Assembly (NCBI GenBank): GCA_029866125.1
Contig: JARWZZ010000007.1
Span: 124,001 to 188,000 of the forward strand
DNA: 64,000 nucleotides
DNA from: Limnobacter sp.
Lineage (GTDB): Bacteria > Pseudomonadota > Gammaproteobacteria > Burkholderiales > Burkholderiaceae_B
Direction: 5' to 3'
Part shown: piece by piece, positions 23,225 through 34,634 of the stretch
Position numbering within the stretch: the first letter of the stretch is position 1
Layout: every line of letters begins with the position of its first letter
Notes under the pieces: model-generated
What the model was told of the DNA's origin: nothing
What the model saw: the letters and a program-made list of their open reading frames with translations, nothing else
Database searches by the model: none
Made by a program: the position numbers and the translations under genes

Positions 23225-24821
23225 AATGAATACTGAGTCCGAATTCGCCTCAAACGACACTCCCGCCCAAGCCGAATCGGATGCCCAGCCTCCTAAAAAG
23301 CGCGCCAAGCGCAAAGCACCCGTCAAGAAAGCGCCGTTGGTAGCGGATTCAAGCACCACGGAAACCCCCTCAGAGGAAGCTCCCGCAGTCGAAACGGCCG
23401 CAGCGCCTGACGAAATGGACTGGGACGAAATTGTTCGCAAAGTGGAAGGCATTCACACCGATGTGGATGGCAAAGCCAATAAAAACCGCAGTCGTCTCAA
23501 CGTCAAGCTTGACCCCGAATTGGCCCCAAAGCTTCACAAAGTACTCGCAGACTCAGGTTTGGGCTCACGCCGCGACATGGAAGAAATGATTGTCGCAGGC
23601 CGGGTTTCAGTCAACGGCGAACCAGCCCACCTGGGGCAGCGTGTACTGCCAACCGATCAAGTCCGAGTCAATGGCCGTTTGGTCCAGCGCAAAAACAAAT
23701 CCAAACCACCCCGTGTACTGATTTACCACAAACCTTCTGGTGAAATCGTCTCCATGGACGACCCTCAAGGCCGTCCGACGGTATTTTCCCGCATGCCCAA
23801 GATTTCCAATGGCAAGTGGATGGCAATTGGCCGCTTGGACTTCAATACGGAAGGCCTGCTGTTAATGACCTCCTCGGGTGAGTTGGCCAACCGCCTGATG
23901 CATCCAAAGTATGAAGTACCGCGAGAGTATGCCGTGCGTATCCTAGGCGATCTGACTGACGAACAGCGCGAAAAGTTGGTGGCAGGAGTTCAGCTGGACG
24001 ATGGCTTGGCCAAATTCCTGTTTGTAGAGCCCGCCGGCGGCGATGGAGCCAACAAATGGTATCGCGTTGGTTTGACTGAAGGCCGTAACCGGGAAGTGCG
24101 TCGCATGTTCGAAGCCTTTGGTTTAACGGTTAGCCGCTTGATCCGCACTCGGTTTGGCGACATTGTGATGCCTTCCACTTTGAAGCGTGGCAAGTTTGTT
24201 GAAATGGAAGCGCTGGAAGCCATGTCCTACATGCAGTCACTGGGCTTGCGTGTGGACGACTCCGCCAAGGAAAGCGCCGAACGGCGCGATGCGCGCGACC
24301 AAGCCTCAGGCCGTAACAACAAAAAGCGCAACGGGCAGCCTCTGATTGACCCGGGTATTGCCTACGGCGCACCCACTCAAACCTATTTGACTGTATCCGG
24401 CGCAGCCGCAGCTGCAGCTCTGTCCGCGCAAAATCAATTGTCCTCGACGCAAACTCGCACGGGTGACCGTGGCCGTCCCGGACGTAACCCGAATGGTGCC
24501 GCCAATGGCGGTGGTCGTCGAACAGGTGCATTCTCCGGGCAGTCCTTCGGGCAATCTTCGGGTGGCCAGAGTGGACCTGGTGGGCGCACTCGCGGACAGG
24601 GTGGTGGTCAGGGCCGTGGTCAGGGTGGTGGTCAAGGCGACGGGCAAGGCTTAGGTCAGGGGCAGTCGCGTAACCGGGCAAATGCGGGCTCAGGCAACCG
24701 GGCCGGCAATGGCACGCCCAATGGCTCAACCAATGGCTCAACCAATGGCTCAGCCAATGGCGCGCCTCGGGGGCGTACCAATATGAACAGACGCAAGCCC
24801 AAACCGCAGTCACCAGGCTAA
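23208..24821 (+). CDS. rluB: 23S rRNA pseudouridine(2605) synthase with long low-complexity tail
   Basis: RluB/RsuA-type synthase, 537 residues from the ATG at 23208. The N-terminal 90 residues are Ala/Glu/Lys-rich. An S4 RNA-binding domain follows ([25 protein letters not shown]), then the catalytic domain with [13 protein letters not shown], whose Asp211 is the nucleophile. It makes pseudouridine at position 2605 of 23S rRNA. From about residue 385 the tail is Gly, Gln, Asn and Arg rich, with [10 protein letters not shown]-like and NGST repeats; such tails occur in Burkholderiales RluB and may bind RNA. It overlaps scpB and ends before the rimP leader. Confidence 0.93.
   Translation: MMTNNEMNTESEFASNDTPAQAESDAQPPKKRAKRKAPVKKAPLVADSSTTETPSEEAPAVETAAAPDEMDWDEIVRKVEGIHTDVDGKANKNRSRLNVKLDPELAPKLHKVLADSGLGSRRDMEEMIVAGRVSVNGEPAHLGQRVLPTDQVRVNGRLVQRKNKSKPPRVLIYHKPSGEIVSMDDPQGRPTVFSRMPKISNGKWMAIGRLDFNTEGLLLMTSSGELANRLMHPKYEVPREYAVRILGDLTDEQREKLVAGVQLDDGLAKFLFVEPAGGDGANKWYRVGLTEGRNREVRRMFEAFGLTVSRLIRTRFGDIVMPSTLKRGKFVEMEALEAMSYMQSLGLRVDDSAKESAERRDARDQASGRNNKKRNGQPLIDPGIAYGAPTQTYLTVSGAAAAAALSAQNQLSSTQTRTGDRGRPGRNPNGAANGGGRRTGAFSGQSFGQSSGGQSGPGGRTRGQGGGQGRGQGGGQGDGQGLGQGQSRNRANAGSGNRAGNGTPNGSTNGSTNGSANGAPRGRTNMNRRKPKPQSPG
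24718..24762. repeat. 12-bp tandem repeat in the rluB tail
   Basis: CCAATGGCTCAA is repeated at 24718, 24730 and 24742 (the last with one change), with a partial fourth copy. It encodes the NGST repeats near the end of RluB and keeps the frame. Confidence 0.9.
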
Positions 24822-24848
24822 AGATTGTCAACTAAGTTGAAAACTCAG

Positions 24849-24877
24849 TTGAAAAAAGAACTCAAATAAAGCATAAT
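24849..24877 (+). promoter_or_regulatory. sigma-70 promoter of the rimP-nusA-infB leader
   Basis: TTGAAA (24849-24854) and CATAAT (24872-24877) are 17 bases apart, with an A-rich spacer. The promoter lies 28 bases after the rluB stop and drives the leader described at 24889-24954. Confidence 0.65.
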
Positions 24878-24888
24878 AGGAAGTTGCC

Positions 24889-24954
24889 TGAACCACCAAG
24901 CGAAACAAGGTGGTTCACAGAAGAAGAAGTGGGCTTTTCAGCCCATTTTTTTTT
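24889..24954 (+). terminator. rimP leader: 9-bp hairpin followed by an intrinsic terminator (attenuator candidate)
   Basis: A first hairpin, TGAACCACC/GGTGGTTCA with an 11-base loop (24889-24917), is followed by the purine-rich run AGAAGAAGAAG and by a terminator (stem TGGGCT/AGCCCA, nine T, 24930-24954). All of it lies between a promoter and the rimP start, so most initiations would end after about 75 bases unless terminator read-through is allowed. Leaders with terminators before rimP-nusA are known in other proteobacteria. Confidence 0.7.
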
Positions 24955-25042
24955 GGTGCTACGCCTGGCCTAAAGTCTACCTGTACTGACCGAATGTACT
25001 GATTGAGAATGAGCTAGGCCTTTGTAATATGAAGGGTGGTTC

Positions 25043-25546
25043 GTGATCAATCCAGAAGAATTTGTCGGTAATACATGGGCCGGGGTATGGTCTGAGCGCT
25101 GGGTTCCAGAAGCTGAGGCAGCGATTGTCTCCTTGGGACTTGAATTGGCTGATCTTGAGCGTGAAGCACAAGGTCTCTTGCGCGTGTCTATCGACTCTCC
25201 CAATGGTATTTCCGTTGAAGATTGCGAAAAGGTAAGTCATCATTTGACTCACTTGTTCACCGTCGAAAACGTAACCTATGATCGGCTCGAGGTTTCCTCG
25301 CCGGGCGTAGACCGCGTACTTCGACGTAAAAAAGATTTCGAACGTTTTATGGGTGAAGAAGTGTCCTTGAAACTCAAGCGCGCTGTGGAAAACCAAAAAA
25401 ACTTCAAAGGTATTCTTGAAGAAGGGGCTGAAACCCAATTTGCACTCGTCGTTCCCGGCGAAGGCAAAGAGGCTCAACCCTTTCAGTTGAATTTTGATAT
25501 TGCAGATGTCGCCGCCGCTCGTTTGGTGGCGCACTTAAAGTTTTAG
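25043..25546 (+). CDS. rimP: ribosome maturation factor
   Basis: RimP of 167 residues, needed for assembly of the 30S subunit. The N-terminal domain has the conserved [38 protein letters not shown] block (seen as two adjacent segments), then the [21 protein letters not shown] hinge and an SH3-like C-terminal domain with [14 protein letters not shown]. The start is GTG at 25043, with AAGGGTGG directly upstream; no ATG fits. It heads the rimP-nusA-infB-rbfA-truB-typA run, with nusA 10 bases after its stop. Expression is probably set by the terminator in the leader. Confidence 0.95.
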   Translation: MINPEEFVGNTWAGVWSERWVPEAEAAIVSLGLELADLEREAQGLLRVSIDSPNGISVEDCEKVSHHLTHLFTVENVTYDRLEVSSPGVDRVLRRKKDFERFMGEEVSLKLKRAVENQKNFKGILEEGAETQFALVVPGEGKEAQPFQLNFDIADVAAARLVAHLKF

Positions 25547-25556
25547 GAGCCTTGGA

Positions 25557-27026
25557 ATGAGCCGTGAGTTGCTTTTGCTGGTTGATGCGTTGGCGCGCGA
25601 GAAAAACGTCGACAAGGACATCGTATTCGGCGCCTTGGAAATGGCATTGGCCTCCGCAACAAAAAAACGCTTCGATGAAGAAGTGGACGTTCGCGTAGAC
25701 ATCGATCGCGATACCGGCGCTTATGACACATTCCGTCGTTGGGAAGTGGTCTCAGAAGAAGACTTTTACGATCCAGCCTACCAAATGGTTGTTGAGCGTG
25801 CGGTTGAGCACATTGACGACCCCAAAATTGGCGACATCGTTGAAGAAGAACTCGAGCCGGTTGAGTTTGGCCGCATCGGCGCCCAAGCTGCCAAGCAAGT
25901 TATTTTGCAACGCGTGCGTGATGCAGAGCGTGAGCAAATCCTGAACGACTTCCTCGACCGCGGCGACAAAATCGTAATTGGTCAAGTCAAGCGCATGGAA
26001 CGTGGCGATGCAATCGTAGAAAGTGGTCGTATTGAAGCCCGCTTGCCACGCGATCAAATGATCCCCCGCGAAAGCATGCGCCCCGGCGACCGTGTACGCG
26101 CATTCCTCTGGAAAGTCGATCGCAATGCCCGCGGCCAACAAGTTATTTTGTCCCGCACAAGCCCTGAATTTATCAAGGCTTTGTTTGCGATGGAAGTGCC
26201 CGAAATTGAGCAAGGCTATCTTGAAATCAAGGCAGCCTCTCGTGACCCTGGCATGCGTGCCAAAATCGCGGTGTTGGCCCATGACCGTCGCATTGACCCA
26301 ATCGGAACCTGCGTGGGTGTTCGCGGTTCACGCGTACAAGCAGTTACTCAAGAGTTGGGTGGTGAGCGTGTTGACATCGTGTTGTGGTCCGAAGACCCAG
26401 CCCAGTTTGTGATTGGTGCCTTGTCGCCCGCAACTGTGCAGTCCTTGGTGGTGGATGAAGAGCAGCACACCATGGAAGTGGTGGTTGACGAAGCCGAGTT
26501 GGCGCAAGCCATTGGTCGCAGCGGCCAAAACGTGCGTCTAGCAACAGACCTCACCGGCTGGCAAATCAACATCATGACGCCAGAAGAATCAGCCAAGCGC
26601 TCTGAAGAAGAAGTGGGCAAATTGCGCACCTTGTTCACCGAGAAATTGGACATTGATGGCGAAGTGGCCGAAGTTCTGATTTCTGAGGGCTTCACAAGTC
26701 TTGAAGAAGTGGCCTATGTGCCGCTGGACGAAATGCTTGAAATTGAAGCCTTCGATCAAGACACCATTGAAGAGCTGCGCACGCGTGCCCGGAATGCTTT
26801 GCTGACCGAAGCCATTGCGCGTGAAGAAAAAGTCGAAGGTGCAACAGACTTGTTGTCCATCGAAGGTGTTGACAATGCATTGATTGCCAAACTGACGGAT
26901 GCAGGCATCACTGACCGTGATGGTTTGGCCGAATTGGCAGTCGATGAATTGGTAGAAATAAGCGGTATTTCCGAAGAGCGTGCACGCGACATCATTATGA
27001 AGGCTCGTGCACACTGGTTTGAATAA
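25557..27026 (+). CDS. nusA: transcription termination/antitermination protein NusA
   Basis: NusA of 489 residues with an N-terminal RNA-polymerase binding domain ([18 protein letters not shown]), an S1 domain (about 135-200), two KH domains ([26 protein letters not shown]) and two C-terminal acidic repeats ([15 protein letters not shown] and the repeat ending [11 protein letters not shown]). It modulates pausing, termination and antitermination at rRNA operons. GGAG precedes the ATG. NusA autogenously controls this operon in E. coli, and the leader terminator at 24930 offers a similar target here by inference. Confidence 0.97.
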   Translation: MSRELLLLVDALAREKNVDKDIVFGALEMALASATKKRFDEEVDVRVDIDRDTGAYDTFRRWEVVSEEDFYDPAYQMVVERAVEHIDDPKIGDIVEEELEPVEFGRIGAQAAKQVILQRVRDAEREQILNDFLDRGDKIVIGQVKRMERGDAIVESGRIEARLPRDQMIPRESMRPGDRVRAFLWKVDRNARGQQVILSRTSPEFIKALFAMEVPEIEQGYLEIKAASRDPGMRAKIAVLAHDRRIDPIGTCVGVRGSRVQAVTQELGGERVDIVLWSEDPAQFVIGALSPATVQSLVVDEEQHTMEVVVDEAELAQAIGRSGQNVRLATDLTGWQINIMTPEESAKRSEEEVGKLRTLFTEKLDIDGEVAEVLISEGFTSLEEVAYVPLDEMLEIEAFDQDTIEELRTRARNALLTEAIAREEKVEGATDLLSIEGVDNALIAKLTDAGITDRDGLAELAVDELVEISGISEERARDIIMKARAHWFE

Positions 27027-27094
27027 TCAAACCGGCAAAGGGAAATGAGAGGCTGGGAAAACCCCGGCAGGCAAGGGATTTGAAGGAATAGTAG

Positions 27095-29965
27095 ATGGCC
27101 AGTACCACAGTTGCACAGTTTGCAGCAGAATTGAAAATGCCAGCAGAGGTTCTGCTAGAGCAGCTCAAGTCTGCTGGAGTGAGCAAAGGCTCCGAGCAAG
27201 ACCCAGTCACCGAATCAGACAAAAGCAGATTGCTTGAAAGTCTGCAAAAGGCGCATGGGTCAGGCACGATCGGCGGAAAGAAAATCACGCTCACTCGCCG
27301 CGAAACCAGCGAAATCAAACAAGCGGGTCCTGGCGGCAAAGCGCGCACTGTGCAAGTGGAAGTTCGTAAAAAGCGGGTGTTTGTTCAACGCGAAGTCGGC
27401 GCCGGCGTGTCAGACCAAGCTGCACCTGCAGCGGGTTCAGAAGGCAAACTGGATGCTGCCGAGCTGGCCCGTCGCGAAGTTGAAGCGCAACGTCAAGCCG
27501 AATTGTTGCTTAGACAAGAAACCGAGCTGAAGGAAAAGCAAGCCAAGCTTGAGGAAGAGCGCCGTCGCGAAGCTCAATTGGCTGAAGAAGCACGCATCCG
27601 CGCTGAAGAAGAGCGCGCTGCACACGAAGAGGCTGAAAAAGCCAAGCTGGAAAGTCTTGAAGCTGCCCCTGTTGTGGTTGCCGAAACCCAGCAAGAATCC
27701 AAAGAAGAAGAAGCCAAACGTGTGGCTGAATCAGAAGCCCGTAAAGAGCGTGCAATGCGCGCAGCTGAGGCAGAAGAAAAAGCAAAGGTTGCAGCCGAAG
27801 CGGCAGTGCAAGCCAGTGCCAATCAGGAAAAAGCGCGTCGCGCAGTGGAAGCCGAAGTGGCAGCCATGAACAAAATGATGTCTCAGCCTTCACGCGTGAT
27901 GAAAGCTGAAGTCATGGAAGAAGTGAAGCCAGTCGCCAAACCTGTCCCTCCAAAAGCTCCCGTCAAGGTTGAAGCTGCGGAAACAGAAGAAGAGGCTGCA
28001 GAGCGTATCCGCAAGTCCGCCAACAAAGGCGCAGTGGTTAAGGATGATGTGGCCAACCGCCGCCGTGGTGGTATGAAAACCCGTGGCGACACCGGTTTGA
28101 ACCGCAGTGGTGCAACCGCTTGGAAGGGCCCCAAAGGCAAAGCCAACCGGGGTAACAACCAACAGCAACAGTCCAGTAATTTCAATGCACCGACTGAGCC
28201 AGTTGTGCGTGAAATTCATGTGCCAGAAACCATTTCTGTAGCCGACTTGGCGCACAAAATGTCTGTTAAAGCGGCTGAAGTGATCAAGTGCTTGATGAAA
28301 ATGGGCCAAATGGTAACCATCAACCAAGTGCTGGATCAGGACACCGCCATGATTGTGACCGAAGAACTCGGCCACAAAGCCATCGCGGCCAAGTTGGACG
28401 ATCCAGAAGCCATGCTGGAAGATGCATCCACAGCCGATCTAACCGTTTACGAAGACAAGCCCCGTGCACCGGTGGTTACTGTTATGGGTCACGTTGACCA
28501 CGGTAAAACATCTTTGCTGGACTACATTCGAACCACCAAAGTGGCTTCGGGCGAAGCCGGTGGCATTACCCAGCACATTGGCGCTTACCACGTGGAAACT
28601 GAACGCGGTATGGTGACTTTCTTGGATACACCGGGTCACGAAGCGTTTACCGCCATGCGTGCTCGTGGTGCCAAAGCCACCGACATCGTTATTCTGGTTG
28701 TTTCAGCCGATGACGGCGTGATGCCACAAACCATTGAGGCAATTCACCATGCGAAAGCTGCGGGTGTGCCTTTGGTTGTTGCCATCAACAAAATTGACAA
28801 ACCCGATGCCAACGCCGAGCGCGTTAAGCAAGAGTTGGTTACCCATTCTGTGATTCCTGAGGAATACGGTGGTGAAACACCGTTCGTTTCCGTGTCTGCC
28901 AAAACAGGTCTGGGTATCGACGAGTTGTTGGAAAACTTGCTTCTGCAAGCGGAAGTGCTTGAACTGAAGGCACCGATCGACGCACCAGCCAAAGGCTTGG
29001 TCATCGAATCCCGTTTGGACAAAGGCCGTGGTCCAGTTGCCACCATCTTGGTTCAAAGCGGTACGCTGAAAAAAGGCGACGTGGTTTTGGCGGGCTCATC
29101 CTTTGGTCGCGTTCGCGCCATGTTGGACGAAAACGGCAAATCCATCTCAGAAGCGGGCCCATCCATCCCGGTTGAAATTCAGGGCTTGTCTGATGTACCA
29201 GCCGCTGGTGATGAAGTGATTGTTCTGCCAGACGAGCGCAAAGCACGAGAAATCGCGCTGTTCCGTCAAGGCAAGTTCCGCGACGTCAAGCTGGCCAAGC
29301 AACAAGCCGCCAAGCTGGAAAACATGTTTGAACAAATGGCCGAAGGCGAAACCAAGTCGCTGGCTATCGTGTTGAAGGCCGACGTACAAGGTTCGCAAGA
29401 AGCTTTGGGCCACGCCTTGATGAAGCTGTCCACAGACGAAGTGAAGGTGCAAATCGTTCACTCCGCGGTAGGTGGTATCAGCGAATCTGACGTCAACTTG
29501 GCAGCGGCTTCCAGTGCAGTCATCATCGGCTTTAATACCCGTGCTGACCAAGGTGCCCGTAAAACAGCTGAGAACAACGGCGTCGACATTCGCTACTACA
29601 ACATCATTTATGACGCTGTAGATGACGTCCGGGCAGCCATGACCGGCATGCTCACGCCTGACAAGAAAGAAGAAATCATCGGTAACGTTGAAATCCGTCA
29701 GGTGTATCGCATCTCCAAAGTGGGTGCAGTTGCAGGTTGTATGGTGTTGGATGGTGTGGTTCGTCGTGGCGCGGGCGTCCGTTTGCTGCGCGAAAACGTC
29801 GTCATCTGGACTGGCGAATTGGATACGCTCAAGCGTTTCAAGGACGATGTGAAGGAAGTTCGTCAAAACTTCGAATGTGGTTTGCAGTTGAAAAACTACG
29901 ACGACATCAAAGAAGGCGACATTCTGGAAGTCTTTGAAGTGAAGGAAGTTGCCCGTACCCTTTAA
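27095..29965 (+). CDS. infB: translation initiation factor IF-2
   Basis: IF-2 of 956 residues, the GTPase that brings fMet-tRNA to the 30S subunit. It has an N-terminal IF2_N module ([22 protein letters not shown]), a long charged region rich in Glu, Ala, Lys and Arg (about 130-300), a second IF2_N module ([18 protein letters not shown]) and the G domain beginning with GHVDHGKT at residue 465. DTPGHEAF and NKIDKPDAN follow, then the C-terminal beta barrels. Internal ATGs may give a shorter form as in E. coli, which I cannot confirm. It follows nusA after 68 bases, with GGAATAG upstream of the start. Confidence 0.97.
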   Translation: MASTTVAQFAAELKMPAEVLLEQLKSAGVSKGSEQDPVTESDKSRLLESLQKAHGSGTIGGKKITLTRRETSEIKQAGPGGKARTVQVEVRKKRVFVQREVGAGVSDQAAPAAGSEGKLDAAELARREVEAQRQAELLLRQETELKEKQAKLEEERRREAQLAEEARIRAEEERAAHEEAEKAKLESLEAAPVVVAETQQESKEEEAKRVAESEARKERAMRAAEAEEKAKVAAEAAVQASANQEKARRAVEAEVAAMNKMMSQPSRVMKAEVMEEVKPVAKPVPPKAPVKVEAAETEEEAAERIRKSANKGAVVKDDVANRRRGGMKTRGDTGLNRSGATAWKGPKGKANRGNNQQQQSSNFNAPTEPVVREIHVPETISVADLAHKMSVKAAEVIKCLMKMGQMVTINQVLDQDTAMIVTEELGHKAIAAKLDDPEAMLEDASTADLTVYEDKPRAPVVTVMGHVDHGKTSLLDYIRTTKVASGEAGGITQHIGAYHVETERGMVTFLDTPGHEAFTAMRARGAKATDIVILVVSADDGVMPQTIEAIHHAKAAGVPLVVAINKIDKPDANAERVKQELVTHSVIPEEYGGETPFVSVSAKTGLGIDELLENLLLQAEVLELKAPIDAPAKGLVIESRLDKGRGPVATILVQSGTLKKGDVVLAGSSFGRVRAMLDENGKSISEAGPSIPVEIQGLSDVPAAGDEVIVLPDERKAREIALFRQGKFRDVKLAKQQAAKLENMFEQMAEGETKSLAIVLKADVQGSQEALGHALMKLSTDEVKVQIVHSAVGGISESDVNLAAASSAVIIGFNTRADQGARKTAENNGVDIRYYNIIYDAVDDVRAAMTGMLTPDKKEEIIGNVEIRQVYRISKVGAVAGCMVLDGVVRRGAGVRLLRENVVIWTGELDTLKRFKDDVKEVRQNFECGLQLKNYDDIKEGDILEVFEVKEVARTL

Positions 29966-29986
29966 TCAGGGAAAGGCCAAAAACCC

Positions 29987-30430
29987 ATGCGTCACAAGAA
30001 AAAGACCCCAGCCCGCGGAATTCGTGTAGCCGAGCAAATCCAAAAAGATTTGGCAGAGCTGATTCCGCGCGAACTGCGCGACCCGCGTCTGGGGTTCGTC
30101 ACGCTCACCGATATTGAGCTGACTCCCGACTATGCTTATGCCACTGTGTATTTTTCAGTACTCACAGGCTCAGCCACAGACACTGAAGAAGCCTTGAACG
30201 AGGCAGCAGGGTATTTGCGTAATCTTATTTTCAAGCGTTTGCACATTCACACCGTGCCCACCTTGCGATTCAAACACGACGAGTCCGTCGAGAAAGGGGC
30301 AGAAATGTCTGACTTGATCGACCGTGCCGTTCGTTCCCTACCTGGCGAAGAAGTGTCTCCAAAAGGCCGCACATCTGTGCTGCCTGATTCAGCCGCTGAA
30401 AACCAAGGTCCAGAACCCGAAAATCCGTAA
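29987..30430 (+). CDS. rbfA: ribosome-binding factor A
   Basis: RbfA of 147 residues, a KH-fold protein that binds the 30S subunit late in assembly. The conserved start [38 protein letters not shown] and [19 protein letters not shown] are all present. The last 35 residues form a Ser/Pro/Glu-rich tail that is not conserved. It lies 21 bases after infB with GGGAAAGG as ribosome site. About 140 bases separate it from the proposed truB start. Confidence 0.95.
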   Translation: MRHKKKTPARGIRVAEQIQKDLAELIPRELRDPRLGFVTLTDIELTPDYAYATVYFSVLTGSATDTEEALNEAAGYLRNLIFKRLHIHTVPTLRFKHDESVEKGAEMSDLIDRAVRSLPGEEVSPKGRTSVLPDSAAENQGPEPENP

Positions 30431-30570
30431 CCTAAGCCCCATAAACTGGGGATTTGGTTTGGGCTTGCGCCTGTGTGTTTGACCTACAAAGTCGAACGCC
30501 AGTCACTGGCTTGTGTATGTTCCTTCGGCATTTCGCCGAATTTAATGTTCTGAACCCATTGGTAAGTGTT

Positions 30571-31647
30571 GTGAAATCGTCTCGTCGTGCCCTATCTGGA
30601 GTGCTTTTGTTTGATAAATCCTTGGGATTGTCATCCAATAACGCCCTGCAGCGTGTAAAACGCCTGTTCAATGCGGAAAAGACCGGCCACACGGGTACCT
30701 TGGACCCATTGGCCAGCGGCTTGCTGCCCCTCATGTTTGGCGAGGCCACCAAGTTTGCAAGCGACCTGATTGATTCATCCAAGTCTTATGAAGCCACTGT
30801 GCGACTGGGTTGGGAAAGTACAACCGGCGACGCAGAAGGTGAGTTGACCTCGGTATTGGAAGAAAAATCATCAAATTCTTCCACCACAAACGGGCAAGAT
30901 GCACTACACTGCGAGCAACTTGAAGAAAAGCACTTCAACTTAACAGAATCAAAGGGTTACCAAGATTTAAACTTGCTGACTTTGGAACAGGTTCAAGAGG
31001 TGGCAAAGCAGTTCATCGGCGAAGTCCAACAAGTTCCGCCCATGTACTCCGCCCTTAAAAAAGACGGCAAAGCTTTGTATGAATACGCCCGCAAGGGTGA
31101 AGAGGTTGAGCGGCCCGCCCGCAACATCACAATCCATGCCTTGGATGTGTTGTCCCTCGAACAAAAAACAGAAGGCACATTTTTAACCTTTGCCGCCGAA
31201 TGCAGCAAAGGCACCTATATACGAACGCTGGGCGAAGACCTGGCCAAAGCCCTCAATACAAAAGGGTACCTGACTGCTTTACGCCGCACGGCAATTGGCA
31301 GTTTGGATGTGAGACAAGCTTTCACTCTCCAAGATCTGGAGTGCATGGCTGATGACGGAAAGGATCTTACCGAGCTTTTGCAACCTGTTGATGCCCTGCT
31401 GAGTATGCTGGAAACAGTCACACTCACCGCCGAGCATGCCAAGCGTTTTTCTCAAGGACAACGTTTGCCACTGAACGCTCCTCCCGATGTTCCAACGGGG
31501 CGAGTCAAGGTGTACGGGCAAGTTGCACAAGATCAAGCGATCCAATCCTCGCTCAACCCCTTGTTGTTCATGGGAACAGGATTTTTAGAAACCGATGGGA
31601 AGAATGCATTGCTTCGACCCGATAGATTGATTCAGGTAAAACTATGA
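30571..31647 (+). CDS. truB: tRNA pseudouridine(55) synthase with internal insertion
   Basis: TruB of 358 residues from the GTG at 30571. [14 protein letters not shown] carries the catalytic Asp45, and [18 protein letters not shown] and [15 protein letters not shown] are family blocks. It makes pseudouridine 55 in tRNA. Between GDAEGE and LTLEQVQEV there is an insert of about 36 residues rich in Ser, Asn, Glu and Gln (roughly 95-130), absent from E. coli TruB. The open frame extends upstream to 30454, but the added residues look unlike TruB, so the GTG is preferred. The stop overlaps the typA start by ATGA. Confidence 0.93.
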   Translation: MKSSRRALSGVLLFDKSLGLSSNNALQRVKRLFNAEKTGHTGTLDPLASGLLPLMFGEATKFASDLIDSSKSYEATVRLGWESTTGDAEGELTSVLEEKSSNSSTTNGQDALHCEQLEEKHFNLTESKGYQDLNLLTLEQVQEVAKQFIGEVQQVPPMYSALKKDGKALYEYARKGEEVERPARNITIHALDVLSLEQKTEGTFLTFAAECSKGTYIRTLGEDLAKALNTKGYLTALRRTAIGSLDVRQAFTLQDLECMADDGKDLTELLQPVDALLSMLETVTLTAEHAKRFSQGQRLPLNAPPDVPTGRVKVYGQVAQDQAIQSSLNPLLFMGTGFLETDGKNALLRPDRLIQVKL

Positions 31648-33464
31648 CACGCGCTTTACGTAACGTTGCCATCATCGCCCACGTGGACCATGGCAAAACA
31701 ACCCTTGTTGACCAACTGCTACGCCAATCCGGCACATTCCGCGAGAATGAAAAACTCGAAGAACGTGTGATGGACTCCAACGACATCGAAAAAGAGCGTG
31801 GCATCACGATCTTGTCAAAGAACTGCGCCGTTGAATACGAAGGCACACACATCAACATCGTAGACACCCCAGGGCACGCCGACTTCGGTGGTGAAGTAGA
31901 GCGCGTATTGTCCATGGTGGACTCCGTGTTGTTGTTGGTGGATGCAGTTGAAGGCCCAATGCCCCAAACTCGCTTCGTAACACGCAAGGCTTTGGCTTTG
32001 GGTTTGAAGCCTATCGTTGTAATCAACAAAGTAGACCGCCCCGGCGCGCGTATTGACTGGGTGATTGACCAAACTTTCGACTTGTTCGACAAGTTGGGCG
32101 CCTCCGAAGAACAGCTCGACTTCCCCATCATTTACGCATCAGGTTTGAACGGTTTTGCCGGTACAGAGCCTGACGTGCGTGAAGGCACAATGCGCCCACT
32201 GTTCGAAGCGATTTTGCAGTACGTGCCAGTGCGTGACGACCAGTCTGACGGCCCATTGCAGTTCCAAATTACATCGCTTGACTACAACAACTACGTAGGC
32301 AAGATCGGTATTGGCCGTATCCAGCGCGGTAAAGTGCGTGCTGGCCAGTTGGTCGTGTGCGTCAATGGTCCAGATGGCGTACCTTTCAACGGCAAAATCA
32401 ATCAAGTGTTGAAGTTCCGTGGTTTGGAGCGTGTGTTGGCTGATGAAGCTGAAGCCGGCGATATTTGCTTGATCAACGGCATCGAAGAAATCGGCATTGG
32501 TACAACCATTTGCGCGGTCGATTGTGTTGAGCCTCTGCCAATCCTGACTGTAGACGAGCCCACACTGACCATGAACTTCATGGTCAACACCTCCCCATTG
32601 GCTGGCCGCGAAGGCAAGTTTGTAACAAGCCGCCAACTGCGTGACCGTCTAGAGCGCGAGTTGAAGTCCAACGTGGCTTTGCGTGTTAAACAAACCGACG
32701 ACGACACCGTGTTTGAAGTGTCTGGCCGGGGTGAATTGCACCTGACCATTTTGCTGGAAAACATGCGTCGTGAAGGCTATGAACTGGCTGTGTCACGTCC
32801 ACGCGTGGTTTACAAAGAAATCGATGGCGTGAAGTGCGAGCCCTACGAAATGCTGACTGTTGACATTGAAGACGTCAACCAAGGTGGCGTGATGGAAGAG
32901 CTGGGCCGTCGTAAAGGTGACCTGTTGGACATGGCACCCGATGGCAAAGGCCGTGTACGTTTGGAATACAAAATTCCAGCACGTGGTTTGATTGGTTTCC
33001 AAGGCGAATTCATGACACTGACACGCGGTACAGGCTTGATCAGCCACGTGTTTGATGAATATGCCCCAGTGCGCGAAGGCGGTTTGGGCGAGCGTCACAA
33101 TGGCGTTTTGATTTCACAAGACGATGGCGATGCAGTTGCCTACGCTTTGTGGAAACTGCAGGATCGTGGTCGCATGTTCGTGAACCCGGGCGAAGCCTTG
33201 TACGAAGGCATGGTCATTGGTATTCACAGCCGCGACAACGACTTGGTTGTAAACCCGATCAAGGGCAAGCAGCTGACCAACGTGCGTTCATCAGGTACAG
33301 ACGAAGCAGTTCGCTTGGTTCCACCGATTGCAATCAATCTGGAATACGCGGTTGAATTCATCGACGACGATGAGCTGGTTGAAATTACGCCCAAGAATAT
33401 TCGTATTCGCAAGCGTTTCCTGAAAGAGCACGAGCGCAAGCGCGCAAGCCGCGACGCAGCGTAA
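31644..33464 (+). CDS. typA: ribosome-associated GTPase TypA/BipA
   Basis: TypA of 606 residues, an EF-G-like GTPase that helps 50S assembly and growth under stress or cold. The G1 motif is HVDHGKTT from His13, with the switch [20 protein letters not shown] and NKVDRPGAR after it. EF-G-like domains and the TypA-specific C-terminus ([15 protein letters not shown]) follow. It starts inside the truB stop, so translation is coupled, and it is followed by a clear terminator that closes the operon begun at rimP. Confidence 0.97.
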   Translation: MTRALRNVAIIAHVDHGKTTLVDQLLRQSGTFRENEKLEERVMDSNDIEKERGITILSKNCAVEYEGTHINIVDTPGHADFGGEVERVLSMVDSVLLLVDAVEGPMPQTRFVTRKALALGLKPIVVINKVDRPGARIDWVIDQTFDLFDKLGASEEQLDFPIIYASGLNGFAGTEPDVREGTMRPLFEAILQYVPVRDDQSDGPLQFQITSLDYNNYVGKIGIGRIQRGKVRAGQLVVCVNGPDGVPFNGKINQVLKFRGLERVLADEAEAGDICLINGIEEIGIGTTICAVDCVEPLPILTVDEPTLTMNFMVNTSPLAGREGKFVTSRQLRDRLERELKSNVALRVKQTDDDTVFEVSGRGELHLTILLENMRREGYELAVSRPRVVYKEIDGVKCEPYEMLTVDIEDVNQGGVMEELGRRKGDLLDMAPDGKGRVRLEYKIPARGLIGFQGEFMTLTRGTGLISHVFDEYAPVREGGLGERHNGVLISQDDGDAVAYALWKLQDRGRMFVNPGEALYEGMVIGIHSRDNDLVVNPIKGKQLTNVRSSGTDEAVRLVPPIAINLEYAVEFIDDDELVEITPKNIRIRKRFLKEHERKRASRDAA

Positions 33465-33487
33465 TTGAAGCGAGTGTGAAGTCAAAG

Positions 33488-33523
33488 ATGGGCGGAACCT
33501 GGTTTTCGCCCATTTTCGTTTTT
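33488..33523 (+). terminator. terminator of the rimP-typA operon
   Basis: The stem ATGGGCG/CGCCCAT with a 12-base loop is followed by TTTTCGTTTTT. It lies 23 bases after typA and just before dusA. Confidence 0.8.
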
Positions 33524-33539
33524 GAATGTGTTAGCCACC

Positions 33540-34589
33540 ATGCAGATTAAACCCAGAGTCCTTTCCGTTGCTCCCATGATTTGTTGGACAGACCGGCATT
33601 GCCGTCGCTTCCACCGGGAGCTGTCCAGCTACACCTGGTTATTCACTGAAATGATCACCACAGGTGCCTTGATTCACGGTGAGCGCCATCGGTATTTGGC
33701 TTACAACCCGGAAGAACATCCTGTCGCTTTCCAAATTGGCGGAAGTGAGCCCGATGACCTGGCCCGTTGCGCCAAATGGGTGGAAGAGTATGGGTACGAT
33801 CAGCTGGATTTGAATTGCGGTTGCCCTTCAGAACGGGTTCAGAAAGGGTCTTTTGGCGCCTGTTTAATGGCTGAGCCCGAGCTGGTGGCACAGTGCGTGG
33901 ATGCCATGCGGCAGGCCTGCGATTTGGAGGTGACCGTCAAGCACCGCATCGGTTTGGATTACAACGAATCCGAACAACAGGTGTTCGACTTTGTTGGCAA
34001 AGTCAGCGAAGCCGGTTGCAACACCTTTGTTGTGCATGCTCGCAACGCAGTGTTGAAAGGTTTGTCGCCTAAGCAAAACCGTGACATTCCGCCTTTGCGT
34101 TACGATGTGGTCAAACGCCTGAAGGCCGACTTTCCACATTTACAAATTATTCTCAACGGTGGCATCACCACGATTGATGAAATTCAGGACCACCTGACAT
34201 GGGCGGACGGTTGCATGATTGGGCGAGAGGCCTACAACAACCCCTGGATACTCACCCAGTTTGATGGTCTAGTGGCTGGGAAAATAAACTCCCTACCTAA
34301 CTCCAAACTGAGTGATTTGCCTGCGTGTTCCGAACGATCACCCAAAACACCGCAAACCCAAACCCGTGCGGATGTGATCAACAATCTGCGCGCTTATGCA
34401 GAGGCTGAATTGGCTGCAGGCAGTGGCCTGCGCAATATCATTCAATCTTGGTTGGGTTTATTTCACGGCGAGCCACGCAGCCGTTTGTACAGGCAGGTAC
34501 TTTCCGATTCTGCCAAATTGAAGCGCAATGATTGGAGTTTGGTGGAAGAGGCGTTGGGGCAGCTTGAAGGATTGGCTTCCTCCAATTAA
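33540..34589 (+). CDS. dusA: tRNA-dihydrouridine(20/20a) synthase
   Basis: DusA of 349 residues, an FMN enzyme that reduces uridine 20 and 20a of tRNA with NADPH. APMICWTDRHCRRFHR, TEMITTGALIHG, the catalytic Cys95 in NCGCPSERVQ, VKHRIG and NGGI/GREAYNNPW are all in order. Where E. coli has MLDWTD this protein has MICWTD, so an Asp is Cys. There is also an insert of about 20 residues (LPNSKLSDLPACSERSPKTP) before the C-terminal helical domain. The ATG at 33540 is preferred over a TTG six codons earlier. It is monocistronic, between terminators and a converging oxidase gene. Confidence 0.92.
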   Translation: MQIKPRVLSVAPMICWTDRHCRRFHRELSSYTWLFTEMITTGALIHGERHRYLAYNPEEHPVAFQIGGSEPDDLARCAKWVEEYGYDQLDLNCGCPSERVQKGSFGACLMAEPELVAQCVDAMRQACDLEVTVKHRIGLDYNESEQQVFDFVGKVSEAGCNTFVVHARNAVLKGLSPKQNRDIPPLRYDVVKRLKADFPHLQIILNGGITTIDEIQDHLTWADGCMIGREAYNNPWILTQFDGLVAGKINSLPNSKLSDLPACSERSPKTPQTQTRADVINNLRAYAEAELAAGSGLRNIIQSWLGLFHGEPRSRLYRQVLSDSAKLKRNDWSLVEEALGQLEGLASSN

Positions 34590-34634
34590 GCCTAAGTTCT
34601 ACATGGGTCTTCATGGCTCGAATGCACGGTGCAA

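Noticed and set aside
24130-24831. Minus-strand frame of 233 codons opposite the rluB tail
   Set aside because: It arises from the GC-rich repeats of the RluB tail; composition is His/Trp/Arg-rich and unlike a protein.
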